Program-made: the position numbers and the translations under genes
The notes under the pieces: generated by a model
Databases searched by the model: none
Told to the model about the DNA's origin: nothing
What the model saw: the letters and a program-made list of their open reading frames with translations, nothing else
Shown: positions 15,719 through 25,005 of the stretch, piece by piece
How positions within the stretch are numbered: the first letter of the stretch is position 1
Layout: the number at the start of each line of letters is the position of its first letter
Assembly (NCBI RefSeq): GCF_009363755.1
Contig: NZ_CP045417.1
Location: 682,001 to 746,000, forward strand
Origin: Halomonas sp. THAF5a
Lineage (GTDB): Bacteria; Pseudomonadota; Gammaproteobacteria; Pseudomonadales; Halomonadaceae
Direction of reading: 5' to 3'
Length of the DNA: 64,000 nucleotides

Positions 15719-18546
15719 CAGTGTTTCTCCTTGCTGGAACGGGACAGGTTCTCGTCGCTGGCCGGGGCGCCCTTGGCCGGGCTGTGGGGCGTGGTGACCT
15801 TGCCCAGGTTGGCGAGGATCATCAGGGTAGCTCCGACCACCGCCAGGTAGACGCCCAGGTCGAAGAGCATGGCGGTGGCCAGCTCGAAGTCGCCGATCAG
15901 GGGCAGGTGGAAGTGGCCGAAGGCCGAGGTGAGAAACGGTTCGCCGAACAGCCAGCTGCCGAGCCCGGTCAGGGTCGCGATGCCGACCCCGGCGACGGCC
16001 ACCGGCTGGTACTCGAACTGCAGCCGTTCCTGGGCCCACTCCACGCCGCGGGCCATGTAGAGCAGGATCATGGCGACCGAGGTGACCAGCCCGGCGATGA
16101 AGCCGCCGCCGGGCAGGTTGTGGCCGCGCAGGAAGATGAACGCCGATACCAGCAGCGCCAGCGGCAGCAGGGCCATGGAGATGGAGGTGAGGATCGCCGG
16201 GTAGCGGTCGGGCGACCAGAGTCGGCCCTCGGTGTCGCTGTGGGGCATGAACAGGCGCAGGCGCCGCAGCAGCTTGAAGATGGCCAGTCCCGCCAGGGCC
16301 AGCACGGTGATCTCGCCCAGGGTATCGAAGCCGCGGAAGTCGACGAGGATGACGTTGACCACGTTGTGGCCCCCGCCGCCCGACACGCTGTTCTCCAGGA
16401 AGAAGCTCGAGAGGCTGGTGGTGTCGCGGGTCAGCACCGCGTAGTTGAGGCTCGCCACCGCCATGCCCAGGGCCCCGGCCAGCACGATGTCGCGGGCGTG
16501 GCGCGGCGCCGAGGTCTCACGGGAGGTGCGCTGGGGCAGGAAGTAGAGCGCCAGCATCAGCAGGATCATGGTCACCACCTCCACCGACAGCTGGGTCAGC
16601 GCCAGGTCGGGCGCCGAGAAGCGGGCGAAGGTCAGCGACACGATCAGGCCCACCACCGAGAGCATCAGCAGCGAGATCAGGCGGTAGCGGTGGGTGGCGG
16701 CGGTGCCGAGGCCGCCGAAGATCATCAGGCCGGCGCCCACCAGCAGCACGCCGTCGATGGGCTGGTTGCCCTGGTCGCCGGTGAGCAGCGGCATGCCGGA
16801 GAGCCCGACCCCCGCCACCACCAGCGAGGCCAGCAGCAGCAGGCCGACGTAGCGCTGCTGGGAGCCGTTGTCGATGCCGCGCAGTATCGTCTCGGCCCGG
16901 GCGGTCAGCCGCTGCACGCTGCCTTCGAACACCAGGCGGGCGTCCACCGGGCGAAAGCCCTTCAGGAGGCGTTGCAGGTTGGCATGGCGGGCGTACATCG
17001 CCACCCCGGCGACCAGCGCCACCCCGCTCATGGCCAGCGGCAGGTTGACGCCGTGCCAGATCGCCAGGTGGAACGTCAGCGCCTCGCCGAGCACCGGCGT
17101 GAGCGCCAGGCCCAGCAGGCCCTCGGCCAGCACCGGGGCGAGGCCGACCAGCACGCAGATCGCCACCAGCAGCGCCACCGGGGCGCGCATCAGCCGGGGC
17201 GGCTCATGGGGCGACTTGGGCGGCGCCTCGCGAGCCGGCTTGAAGAACACCGCATGCACCAGGCGCAGCGAGTAGGCCACCGAGAGGATACCGCCCAGGG
17301 TGGCGAGCACCGGCATCAGCCAGCTCAGCCCGCCGAGTACAGGGCTTTCGAGGGTCTCGGTGAAGAACATCTCCTTGGACAGGAAGCCGTTGAACAGCGG
17401 CACCCCGGCCATGGCAGCCCCCGCCAGGGTGGTCAGCAGGGCGGTGACCGGCATGGCGCGCCGGAGGCCGCCCAGGCGCTTGAGCTCGCGGGTGCCGGTC
17501 TCGTGGTCGATGATGCCGGCGCACATGAACAGCGCCGCCTTGAAGGCAGCATGGTTGAGGATGTGGAAGAGCGCGGCGAGCAGCGCCATGGGGCTGCCGA
17601 TGCCCAGCAGCACCGTGATCAGGCCGAGGTGGCTGACCGTGGAGAAGGCCAGGATGCCCTTGAGGTCGGTCTTCAGCAGCGCGAACCAGGCGCCGTAGAG
17701 CAGCGTCGCCATGCCGGTCAGCGATACCACCACCGTCCACAGCTCGCTGCCGGCGATCGCCGGGTGCAGGCGGGCCATCAGGAAGATGCCCGCCTTGACC
17801 ATGGTCGCCGAGTGCAGGTAGGCCGAGACCGGCGTGGGCGCCGCCATGGCGTGGGGCAGCCAGAACTGGAAGGGGAACTGCGCCGACTTGGTGAAGGCGC
17901 CGAGCAGCACCAGACCGAGCATCCAGGGGTAGCGCGGGTCGGCGAGGATGGCGCCGCCGCTGTCGAGCACCACCTGCATGTCGTAGCTGCCGGCCATGTC
18001 GCCCAGCAGCAGCAGCCCGGCGAGCAGGGCCAGGCCGCCGGCGCCGGTCACGGTCAGCGCCATGCGCGCCCCCTTGCGGGCGTCGCTTCGGTGCGACCAG
18101 AAGCCGATCAGCAGGAAGGAGGAGAGGCTGGTCAGCTCCCAGTAGAGCCACAGCAGCAGCAGGTTGTCGGCCATCACGATGCCGACCATGGAGGCCATGA
18201 AGAGGATCAGGTAGGCGTAGAAGCGCCCGAAGGGCTCCTCCGGCGACAGGTAGAAGTGCGCGTAGAGCAGGATCAGCAGGCCGATGCCCAGGATCAGCAG
18301 GTTGAAGAGCACCGACAGGCCGTCCAGCCGGAAGGCGAGCTCGAGGCCCAGGGTGGGCATCCACTCGGCGGCGACGCGCAGCGTCTCGCCGGCCGCCAGG
18401 CTCGGCAGCTGGGCGAGGGTCAGCAGCAGCGCCAGCGCGGGTAGCGCCGCGGTGGCCAGGGAGCAGAAGTGTCGCCCACGTTGCGCGGTGAACGCGGGTA
18501 TCAGCACCCCCAGCAGGGGCAGCAGGGCTATCCACAGCAGTGTCAT
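15718..18546 (-). CDS. mrpA: Fused Na+/H+ antiporter subunits A and B (cluster 1)
   Basis: 942 residues. The N-terminal NuoL-like part has the conserved Glu in [19 protein letters not shown] and Lys in [17 protein letters not shown]. The MrpA-specific C-terminal region contains the [16 protein letters not shown] motif. From about residue 790 a complete MrpB domain follows, with [16 protein letters not shown] and [17 protein letters not shown]. Such AB fusions define the Pha-type, group 2 Mrp operons. First gene of the leftward operon; AGGATGA precedes the ATG. The second cluster has A and B separate, so the two are unlikely to be recent duplicates. Confidence 0.94.
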   Translation of the reverse strand: MTLLWIALLPLLGVLIPAFTAQRGRHFCSLATAALPALALLLTLAQLPSLAAGETLRVAAEWMPTLGLELAFRLDGLSVLFNLLILGIGLLILLYAHFYLSPEEPFGRFYAYLILFMASMVGIVMADNLLLLWLYWELTSLSSFLLIGFWSHRSDARKGARMALTVTGAGGLALLAGLLLLGDMAGSYDMQVVLDSGGAILADPRYPWMLGLVLLGAFTKSAQFPFQFWLPHAMAAPTPVSAYLHSATMVKAGIFLMARLHPAIAGSELWTVVVSLTGMATLLYGAWFALLKTDLKGILAFSTVSHLGLITVLLGIGSPMALLAALFHILNHAAFKAALFMCAGIIDHETGTRELKRLGGLRRAMPVTALLTTLAGAAMAGVPLFNGFLSKEMFFTETLESPVLGGLSWLMPVLATLGGILSVAYSLRLVHAVFFKPAREAPPKSPHEPPRLMRAPVALLVAICVLVGLAPVLAEGLLGLALTPVLGEALTFHLAIWHGVNLPLAMSGVALVAGVAMYARHANLQRLLKGFRPVDARLVFEGSVQRLTARAETILRGIDNGSQQRYVGLLLLASLVVAGVGLSGMPLLTGDQGNQPIDGVLLVGAGLMIFGGLGTAATHRYRLISLLMLSVVGLIVSLTFARFSAPDLALTQLSVEVVTMILLMLALYFLPQRTSRETSAPRHARDIVLAGALGMAVASLNYAVLTRDTTSLSSFFLENSVSGGGGHNVVNVILVDFRGFDTLGEITVLALAGLAIFKLLRRLRLFMPHSDTEGRLWSPDRYPAILTSISMALLPLALLVSAFIFLRGHNLPGGGFIAGLVTSVAMILLYMARGVEWAQERLQFEYQPVAVAGVGIATLTGLGSWLFGEPFLTSAFGHFHLPLIGDFELATAMLFDLGVYLAVVGATLMILANLGKVTTPHSPAKGAPASDENLSRSSKEKH

Positions 18547-18805
18547 CGATCGGTCATCCTGCGCGGGTTCGTCGACGGGGGAGCGTTTCGGTCACGCGCC
18601 CGGGAAACAGGATGAGACGGGCGATACACCATCGCCCCCCGTCCCTGGGTCAGGGCCCCCCATGGTTTGGCTCCCTGCCACTCTACCGCAAAGCGAATTC
18701 CCTCGCTGCCTCCTTGCCTTTCAACACTTTGTCTTCCTAGAGTGGATGAACCTCATCGCGAGGGAGGCGCCCCGTGTGCGCTTCCCGTTACTGGGAGGGT
18801 GGCCG
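18547..18805. promoter_or_regulatory. Divergent control region between the two Mrp operons, with a rightward promoter
   Basis: This 259-bp gap separates mrpA of both operons. Rightward boxes are TTGCCT (18714-18719) and TAGAGT (18738-18743) with an 18-base spacer; the start would fall near 18750. That puts ATG 18746 outside the transcript and favours translation from ATG 18806. I see no convincing leftward promoter and no riboswitch-like structure. Confidence 0.5.
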
Positions 18806-21166
18806 ATGCAACTCGCCGTGCTGGGCGGCTTCGCGATGGCGGGCCTGGCCCCGCTGCTGCATCAGTGGTTCGGGTCCCGAACGCCGGGGGTGATGGCCCT
18901 GCTGCCCGCCGCCATCGCGGCCTGGCTGCTCGGCCAGTGGCCGGCGATCGCCGCCGGCGAGGTGCTGCGCCTGGAGTGGGCCTGGGTGCCGGGGCTCGAT
19001 ATCACCCTGACCTTCCTGATCGATGGCCTCGCCTGGCTCTTCGCCCTGCTGATCACCGGCATCGGCGCCCTGGTGCTGGTCTACTCGGGGGAGTACCTGC
19101 GCGGCGACCGCGACCTGCCGCGCTTCCTGGTGGTGATCACCGCCTTCATGATGTCGATGCTCGGCCTGGTGCTTGCCGACAACCTGGTCACGCTCTTCGT
19201 CTTCTGGGAGCTCACCAGCATCACCTCCTACCTGCTGATCGGCTTTCATCACACCGATCCCGCCGCCCGCAAGGCGGCCCTGCAGGGGCTCTTCGTCACC
19301 GTGGGCGGCGGGCTGGCGCTGCTGGCCGGCCTGATCATGCTGGCCGGGGCCGGCGACAGCTGGTCGCTGGCCGAGCTGGTCGAGCGCGGCGACGCCCTGC
19401 GACAGCACCCGCTCTACACGCCGCTGCTGCTCTGCCTGCTGGTCGGTGCCTTCACCAAGTCGGCACAGTTTCCCTTCCATTTCTGGCTGCCCAATGCCAT
19501 GGCGGCGCCCACGCCGGTCTCGGCCTACCTGCACTCGGCGACCATGGTCAAGGCGGGCATCTACCTGCTGGCGCGGCTGCATCCGGCGCTGGGCGGCACC
19601 GAGCTGTGGGTCACGACCCTCTCGCTGGTCGGCGCGGTGACCATGGCCACCGGCGCCTTCCTCGCGATCCGGCACACCAACGTCAAGACGCTGCTGGCCT
19701 ACTCCACGGTGATGGCGCTGGGCACCCTGACCCTGCTGCTCGGCCTCGGCACCCCCGGAGCGCTCACCGCCTTCGTGGTCTTCCTGCTGGCCCATTCGCT
19801 CTACAAGGGGGCGCTGTTCATGGTGGCCGGCATCCTCGACCACGAGACCGGCACCAAGGACGTCACCGCCATGGGCGGGTTGCGTCGGACGATGCCGCGC
19901 ACCGCCGTCGTGGCGGGGGTGGCGGCGCTGTCGCTGGCCGGGCTGCCGCCGCTGCTCGGCTTCGTGGGCAAGGAGGCGATGCTCGCCGCGGTGCTCGAGG
20001 CCGACGCCTGGCGGCCGCTGCTCCTGCTGCTCGCCTTCTCGGCGGCCTTCCTGACCCTGGCCGTGGCGGCCATCGTCGCCCTGCGCCCCTTCTTCGGCGC
20101 GGCCCGCGAGACCCCCAGGGCCCCCCACGAGGCGCCCCCGGCGATGCTCGCGGGGCCGGCGCTGCTCGCCGCGCTGTCGCTCGGCGCCGGCCTGGCGCCG
20201 GGCCTGCTCGACCCGCTGGTGGCGGCCACCCTGGCCGGCATCGGTGCACCCGGCGCCGACCCCCACCTGGCCCTGTGGCACGGGCTCAACCTGCCGCTCG
20301 TGCTGTCGCTCGCGAGCCTGGCGCTGGGCCTTCTGACCTACCGCCACTGGGACCGGCTGCGGGGCCGGCTCGCACGCCTCGCGCCGCTGATGGCGCGCGG
20401 CCCCGAGGCCGGCTATGAGGCGCTGATGGCCGGCATGGTGGCCGTCGCCGAGTGGCAGACCCGGCTGCTGCAGAACGGCCACATCCGCCACTACCTGGCC
20501 GTGACCCTGCTGGTGCTGGTCGGCCTGGTGGGCCATGCGCTCTTCTTCCGCCACGCCTTCACCCTCGATGTCGCCCTGGCGGTCTACCTCCACGAGGCGG
20601 TGGTCGCCGGCCTGATGGTCGCCGGGGCCGTGGCGGCCTGCGTGATGCGCTCGCGCCTGGCGGCCGTGGCGGCGCTCGGGGTCATGGGCTTCTCCATCGC
20701 CCTGACCTTCGTGCTGTTCAGCGCCCCGGACCTGGCGATCACCCAGCTGCTGGTCGAGACCCTGACGGTCATCCTGCTGGTGCTGGTGCTGTTTCGCCTG
20801 CCGCGCTTCGCCACCCTCTCGACGCCCCTGGAGCGACTGCGCGACCTCATCGTCGCCGTGCTCACCGGTGGGCTGATCACCGCGCTGATGCTGGCGGTGC
20901 TCTCCGGGGAGCGCCTGCCGCGCATCTCGGACTACATGATCGCCAACAGCCAGCCGCTTGGCCACGGCCACAACATCGTCAACGTCATCCTGGTCGACTT
21001 CCGGGCGCTGGACACCCTGGGCGAGATCTTCGTCCTGGCGCTGGCGGCCGTCGGCGTCTATGCCATGCTGCGCTTCCATGCCCGGGACGGTTATCGCCCG
21101 GACCGACATGGCCGGGAGCACGAGAGCCGGCGCGGCATACCGCCGGGGGAGGGCCGCGATGGCTAG
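18806..21166 (+). CDS. mrpA: Na+/H+ antiporter subunit A (cluster 2, unfused)
   Basis: 786 residues from ATG 18806, chosen because GGGAGG lies just upstream and the first helix begins at MQLAVLGGFAMAG; ATG 18746 is an alternative. NuoL-like ion-path motifs are NLVTLFVFWELTSITSYLL (Glu) and [18 protein letters not shown] (Lys). The C-terminal MrpA region ends with [16 protein letters not shown], and then the protein stops, without the MrpB domain. The MrpA subunit is where cation and proton exchange is thought to be coupled. It overlaps mrpB by 8 bases. Confidence 0.93.
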   Translation: MQLAVLGGFAMAGLAPLLHQWFGSRTPGVMALLPAAIAAWLLGQWPAIAAGEVLRLEWAWVPGLDITLTFLIDGLAWLFALLITGIGALVLVYSGEYLRGDRDLPRFLVVITAFMMSMLGLVLADNLVTLFVFWELTSITSYLLIGFHHTDPAARKAALQGLFVTVGGGLALLAGLIMLAGAGDSWSLAELVERGDALRQHPLYTPLLLCLLVGAFTKSAQFPFHFWLPNAMAAPTPVSAYLHSATMVKAGIYLLARLHPALGGTELWVTTLSLVGAVTMATGAFLAIRHTNVKTLLAYSTVMALGTLTLLLGLGTPGALTAFVVFLLAHSLYKGALFMVAGILDHETGTKDVTAMGGLRRTMPRTAVVAGVAALSLAGLPPLLGFVGKEAMLAAVLEADAWRPLLLLLAFSAAFLTLAVAAIVALRPFFGAARETPRAPHEAPPAMLAGPALLAALSLGAGLAPGLLDPLVAATLAGIGAPGADPHLALWHGLNLPLVLSLASLALGLLTYRHWDRLRGRLARLAPLMARGPEAGYEALMAGMVAVAEWQTRLLQNGHIRHYLAVTLLVLVGLVGHALFFRHAFTLDVALAVYLHEAVVAGLMVAGAVAACVMRSRLAAVAALGVMGFSIALTFVLFSAPDLAITQLLVETLTVILLVLVLFRLPRFATLSTPLERLRDLIVAVLTGGLITALMLAVLSGERLPRISDYMIANSQPLGHGHNIVNVILVDFRALDTLGEIFVLALAAVGVYAMLRFHARDGYRPDRHGREHESRRGIPPGEGRDG

Positions 21167-21590
21167 GGGTACCCTGATCCTCAACGCCGCGGCGCGGCTG
21201 CTGCTGCCGCTGCAGCTGCTCTTCTCCCTGTTCCTGCTGCTGCGCGGCCACGACGAGCCGGGTGGCGGCTTCATCGCCGGGCTGGTGGCGGCGGCGGCCT
21301 TCGCGCTCTACCTGTTCGCCTTCGGGCGTCGTCCCCTGAACCGGATGCTCGCGGTGTCCCCCCGGGACCTGGTCGCCATGGGGCTGCTGCTCGGGGTGGG
21401 CTCGACCCTGCCGGCCTGGTGGGTCGGCGAGCCCTTCTTCACGGCCCAGTGGTGGACCATCCCGATCATCGACTTCAAGGCCTCGACGGTGCTGCTCTTC
21501 GACGTCGGGGTCTACCTGGTGGTGGTGGGCTCGGTGCTCACGGCGATCACCGCCCTGGTCAAGACCGACCAGCACGACGACGAACGCTGA
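21159..21590 (+). CDS. mrpB: Na+/H+ antiporter subunit B (cluster 2)
   Basis: 143 residues with four membrane helices. MnhB motifs are [16 protein letters not shown] near 26-41 and VLLFDVGVYLVVVGS near the end. ATG 21159 lies 8 bases inside the end of mrpA after GGGGGAGGG. It is the free-standing counterpart of the MrpB domain fused in cluster 1. Confidence 0.94.
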   Translation: MARGTLILNAAARLLLPLQLLFSLFLLLRGHDEPGGGFIAGLVAAAAFALYLFAFGRRPLNRMLAVSPRDLVAMGLLLGVGSTLPAWWVGEPFFTAQWWTIPIIDFKASTVLLFDVGVYLVVVGSVLTAITALVKTDQHDDER

Positions 21591-21599
21591 GGAGGCGCC

Positions 21600-21947
21600 A
21601 TGGAACCCCTGATAGCCGTCGCAATCGGCACGCTCTTCGCCGCCGCCGTCTACATGATGCTGCGGCGCTCCATCGTCAAGCTGGTCATCGGATTGATGCT
21701 GCTCTCCAACGCCGCCAACCTGCTGATCTTCGCCACGGCCGGCATGGTGCGTGGCGCCCCGCCGCTGGTGCCCGAGGGGCTCACGGCGCCGGTGGGCGCG
21801 GTGGCCGACCCGCTGCCCCAGGCGCTGGTGCTCACGGCCATCGTCATCGCCTTCGGGGTGCTGTCGTTCTCCGTGGTGCTGGTGCGCCGCGCCTGGGAGA
21901 TCGTGGGCGCCGATGACCTGGACAAGATGAGGGACACCGACTCGTGA
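21600..21947 (+). CDS. mrpC: Na+/H+ antiporter subunit C (cluster 2)
   Basis: 115 residues, three membrane helices, NuoK-like with [25 protein letters not shown] ribosome-binding site precedes ATG 21600. Its stop overlaps the mrpD GTG start. Confidence 0.94.
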   Translation: MEPLIAVAIGTLFAAAVYMMLRRSIVKLVIGLMLLSNAANLLIFATAGMVRGAPPLVPEGLTAPVGAVADPLPQALVLTAIVIAFGVLSFSVVLVRRAWEIVGADDLDKMRDTDS

Positions 21948-23476
21948 CGCCCCAGATCGCGCTGCCCATCCTCATTCCGCTGCTGTCCGGCGCCGTGTCG
22001 CTGCTGTTCTGGCGCTCCCGGAGCATGCAGCGCTTCCTCGCCGTGGCCGGCACGGCGAGCCTGCTGCTGACCAGCCTGTGGCTCTTGGCCACGGTGCAGC
22101 GCGACGGCATCCAGGTCATGCAGATGGGCGGCTGGACGGCGCCCTTCGGCATCAGCCTGGTGGCCGACCTGCTGGGGGCGATCATGGTGGTGCTCACGGG
22201 CATCATCGGCTTCGCCGTGGCGCTCTTCTCGCTGGCCACGGTGGGGCGCGGCCACGAGGCCTATGGCTACTTCCCGCTGATGCACCTGCTGCTGGCGGGG
22301 GTCGCCGGGGCCTTCCTCACCGGCGATATCTTCAACCTCTATGTCTGGTTCGAGGTGATGCTGGTGGCCTCCTTCGCGCTGCTGATCCTGGGCAGCGAGA
22401 AGGCGCAGATGGAGGGGGCGATCAAGTATGTCACCCTCAACCTGGTCTCCTCGGTGGTCTTCCTGGTCGCCGTGGGGCTGCTCTACGGCATGGTCGGCAC
22501 GCTCAACATGGCCGACATCGCGCGGCGCCTGGCGACCCTCGAGAACGACGGCATGGCCGACGTCCTGGCGATGATGTTCATGGTCGCCTTCGGCATCAAG
22601 GCGGCGGCCTTCCCGCTGTTCTTCTGGCTGCCGGCCTCCTACCACACGCCGCCGGTGGCGGTCTCGGCGCTGTTCGCCGGCCTGCTGACCAAGGTCGGGG
22701 TCTACGCGCTCTACCGGGTGTTCACGCTGATCTTCCACCACAGCCCCGGCTACACCCACGAGATCCTGCTGTGGGGCGCCGGCTTCACCATGCTCTCCGG
22801 GGTGCTCGGCGCGGCGGCGCAGTTCGAGTTCCGCCGCATCCTGTCGTTCCACATCGTCAGCCAGATCGGCTACATGATCCTGGGACTGGCGCTCTTCACC
22901 CCCCTGGCGATCATCGGCGGGGTCTTCTATATCATTCACCACATCATCGTGAAGACGAACCTCTTCCTGGTCAGCGGCATCGTCCATCGGCTGCGCGGGA
23001 CCTATCAGCTCAAGGCGCTGGGCGGCGTCTACCGCAGCCACCCGTGGCTGGCCGTGCTGTTCTTGATCCCGGCCCTGTCGCTGGCCGGCATGCCACCGCT
23101 CTCGGGCTTTCTCGCCAAGTTCATCGTGATTCGTGCCGGCCTCGAGGCCGAGGCCTATGGGGTGACCTTCATCGCCCTGCTGGTGGGCCTGCTCACCCTC
23201 TACTCGATGATCAAGATCTGGGCCGAGGTGTTCTGGAAGGCGGCACCGGAGGCGCAGGGCGAGCCCCCGCCGGTTGTCGCCCCCCGGGGGATGTGGCTGA
23301 TGTCGGCGACGGTCGCGGGGCTTGGGCTCTGCACGCTCTTCATCGGCCTCAATGCCGGGCCGATCTACGCCCTGGCCGAGGCCTCGGCCGACCAGCTGCT
23401 GGCGCCCGAGCGCTACATCGAGGCGGTTCTTGGATCCGGAGTCGAGCCGGACGCGACGGGGGAGGAGACGCCATGA
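21944..23476 (+). CDS. mrpD: Na+/H+ antiporter subunit D (cluster 2)
   Basis: 510 residues and about 14 helices. Ion-path motifs are [19 protein letters not shown] (Glu near 136) and [19 protein letters not shown] (Lys near 219). It starts with GTG at 21944, in a GTGA overlap with mrpC. It ends in an ATGA overlap with mrpE. Confidence 0.93.
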   Translation: MTPQIALPILIPLLSGAVSLLFWRSRSMQRFLAVAGTASLLLTSLWLLATVQRDGIQVMQMGGWTAPFGISLVADLLGAIMVVLTGIIGFAVALFSLATVGRGHEAYGYFPLMHLLLAGVAGAFLTGDIFNLYVWFEVMLVASFALLILGSEKAQMEGAIKYVTLNLVSSVVFLVAVGLLYGMVGTLNMADIARRLATLENDGMADVLAMMFMVAFGIKAAAFPLFFWLPASYHTPPVAVSALFAGLLTKVGVYALYRVFTLIFHHSPGYTHEILLWGAGFTMLSGVLGAAAQFEFRRILSFHIVSQIGYMILGLALFTPLAIIGGVFYIIHHIIVKTNLFLVSGIVHRLRGTYQLKALGGVYRSHPWLAVLFLIPALSLAGMPPLSGFLAKFIVIRAGLEAEAYGVTFIALLVGLLTLYSMIKIWAEVFWKAAPEAQGEPPPVVAPRGMWLMSATVAGLGLCTLFIGLNAGPIYALAEASADQLLAPERYIEAVLGSGVEPDATGEETP

Positions 23477-23946
23477 TCGGAGCCGCCTGGAACCTGATGC
23501 TCGGCTTCGCCTGGGTCGTGCTGACCGGCGACTTCAGCGGCCGCAACCTGCTGGCCGGGCTGCTCTTCGGCTACCTGGTGCTGGCGCTGATTCAGCCCCA
23601 GGTGCCGGCGCTGGCCGGCTATGCCCAACGCCTGCCGCGGCTGATCCGTTTCATCGGCTTCTTCCTCAAGGAGCTGGTGATGGCGAACCTCAAGGTCTCC
23701 TACGACATCATCACCCCGACCTGGTACATGAAGCCGGGCGTGATCGCCATGCCGCTGCGGGCCACCACCGAGTTCGAGATCGCCCTGGTCGCCAACCTGA
23801 TCACGCTGACGCCGGGCACCCTGAGCCTGGACGTCTCCGATGACCGCCGCGTGCTCTATATCCATGCCATGTTCCTGGACGACGAGCCGGCGCTGCGGCG
23901 CAGCCTGGCCGAGCTCGAGCGCCGGGCGCTGGCCCTGTTCCACTAG
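23473..23946 (+). CDS. mrpE: Na+/H+ antiporter subunit E (cluster 2)
   Basis: 157 residues: N-terminal membrane helices, then a cytoplasmic domain with the conserved [20 protein letters not shown] 23473 overlaps the mrpD stop; the longer upstream frame is only overlap with mrpD. Confidence 0.93.
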   Translation: MIGAAWNLMLGFAWVVLTGDFSGRNLLAGLLFGYLVLALIQPQVPALAGYAQRLPRLIRFIGFFLKELVMANLKVSYDIITPTWYMKPGVIAMPLRATTEFEIALVANLITLTPGTLSLDVSDDRRVLYIHAMFLDDEPALRRSLAELERRALALFH

Positions 23947-23985
23947 CGAATGCCCGTTTCCGTGGCGAAGAAAGGAGGTGCTCCG

Positions 23986-24255
23986 GTGTCCCCCGTGATC
24001 CTCGTGAGTCTGGCGCTGATGGTCCTGGCGCTCTGCCTGGCCTTCGTGCGCCTGTTCCGCGGCCCCAGCCTGCCGGACCGGGTGGTGGCCCTGGAGCTCT
24101 TCTCGTCGATCCTCGTCGGCATCATCGGCGTGATCGCCATCGCCACCGACGTGCCGAGCCTCCTGGACGTGGCCATCGTCATGGCGCTGATGGCCTTCAT
24201 GGCCGCCATCGGCTTCGCCCGCTTCCTGGAACGCGGAGGGCCTCGCGATGATTGA
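23986..24255 (+). CDS. mrpF: Na+/H+ antiporter subunit F (cluster 2)
   Basis: Three membrane helices with the GPSLPDRVVALELF signature. I choose GTG 23986, which follows a perfect AAAGGAGGTG (23971-23980) at good spacing and gives 89 residues, exactly the length of mrpF in cluster 1. The in-frame ATG 23950 would add 12 residues but has no ribosome-binding site. Confidence 0.88.
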   Translation: MSPVILVSLALMVLALCLAFVRLFRGPSLPDRVVALELFSSILVGIIGVIAIATDVPSLLDVAIVMALMAFMAAIGFARFLERGGPRDD

Positions 24256-24652
24256 GCACCTCGAGGGCGGCCTGGTGCTGGCCGGCGCCTTCTTCATGTT
24301 CCTGGCGGCGCTGGGGGTGGTGAGACTGCCCGACCTGCTGACCCGCATGCACGCCACCACCAAGGCGGCGACGCTCGGCATCGCCCTGATCATGCTGGCC
24401 GTGGCGCTGCACTTCGCCGAGGTGGCGGTGGTGGCGCGGGCCTTCGGGGTGATCCTCTTCATCATGATGACCGCCCCGGTGGCGGCCCACGTGATCGGCC
24501 GGGCGGGCTACATCGTCGGCGCCCGGCTCTGGGCGGGCACCGTCAAGGACGAGCTGAAGCCCCACTTCGACCCCCTGACCCGCGACCTGAGAAGCGGCAC
24601 GCCCGCCGAGGAGCGCGAGCGCCGCTCCCCCGACGAGCCCGACCCCTCCTGA
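24248..24652 (+). CDS. mrpG: Na+/H+ antiporter subunit G (cluster 2)
   Basis: 134 residues with three membrane helices and the motif DLLTRMHATTKAATLG. It overlaps mrpF by 8 bases and ends cluster 2 (order A-B-C-D-E-F-G). The polar C-terminal tail is rich in Glu, Arg and Pro. A GC-rich hairpin follows. Confidence 0.94.
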   Translation: MIEHLEGGLVLAGAFFMFLAALGVVRLPDLLTRMHATTKAATLGIALIMLAVALHFAEVAVVARAFGVILFIMMTAPVAAHVIGRAGYIVGARLWAGTVKDELKPHFDPLTRDLRSGTPAEERERRSPDEPDPS

Positions 24653-24681
24653 GGCGCGCCGGCGCCTGACCCGCTCCGATG

Positions 24682-24711
24682 CCAAGGGGCCGCCTTCGGG
24701 CGGCCCCTTGG
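24682..24711 (+). terminator. GC-rich terminator-like hairpin after Mrp cluster 2
   Basis: A perfect 13-bp stem, CCAAGGGGCCGCC (24682-24694) with GGCGGCCCCTTGG (24699-24711), capped by the stable tetraloop TTCG. No T-run follows, so termination efficiency is uncertain; it may mainly protect the mRNA 3' end. Confidence 0.65.
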
Positions 24712-24793
24712 TGTCGCGACCTTCCCCACGAGCACCTTCCTCGCGAGCGGCGCATTGATTGCCTCGCCGTCAGGGGAGTGGCGGCGGGGCGCA

Positions 24794-24841
24794 TTTAATT
24801 GTACAAATACTGTACTATTATATTGTCCTGTCACATATGTG
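24794..24841 (+). promoter_or_regulatory. AT-rich promoter/operator of the DUF2256-cryptochrome operon
   Basis: An island of A+T in GC-rich DNA. TTTAAT (24794-24799) and TATTAT (24816-24821) are 16 bases apart. Between them is a perfect inverted repeat, GTACA-N5-TGTAC (24801-24815). A second palindrome, CACATATGTG, follows at 24832-24841. An operator lying between the -35 and -10 boxes is typical of MerR-family control (for example LitR/CarH); the regulator is inferred, not seen. Confidence 0.5.
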
Positions 24842-24852
24842 AGGCATGCTCC

Positions 24853-25005
24853 ATGCACCGCAAGCCGCATCTCCCGCACAAGGTCTGCGCCCACTGCGCG
24901 CGCGCCTTCGCCTGGCGACGCAAGTGGGCACGCTGCTGGGACGAGGTTCGCCACTGCAGCGAACGCTGCCGTCGCGAGGCCCGCCGCCAGGTGCGATCGT
25001 CATGA
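24853..25005 (+). CDS. DUF2256 small Cys-rich protein
   Basis: 50 residues, very basic, with CAHC, a second Cys in WARCW and CSERC, which could bind zinc. DUF2256 proteins are typically encoded next to cryptochrome/photolyase genes, as here. ATG 24853 is preceded by GAGG, and an earlier in-frame ATG at 24799 falls inside the operator. The stop overlaps the cryptochrome ATG (ATGA). The molecular role is not known. Confidence 0.88.
   Translation: MHRKPHLPHKVCAHCARAFAWRRKWARCWDEVRHCSERCRREARRQVRSS

Noticed and set aside
15721..18444. 907-codon antisense frame opposite mrpA (cluster 1)
   Set aside because: Gln/His/Gly/Arg-rich translation without domains; the sense frame is a full MrpA-MrpB fusion.
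18788..21274. 828-codon antisense frame opposite mrpA (cluster 2)
   Set aside because: Same low-complexity shadow pattern; the sense frame has all MrpA motifs.
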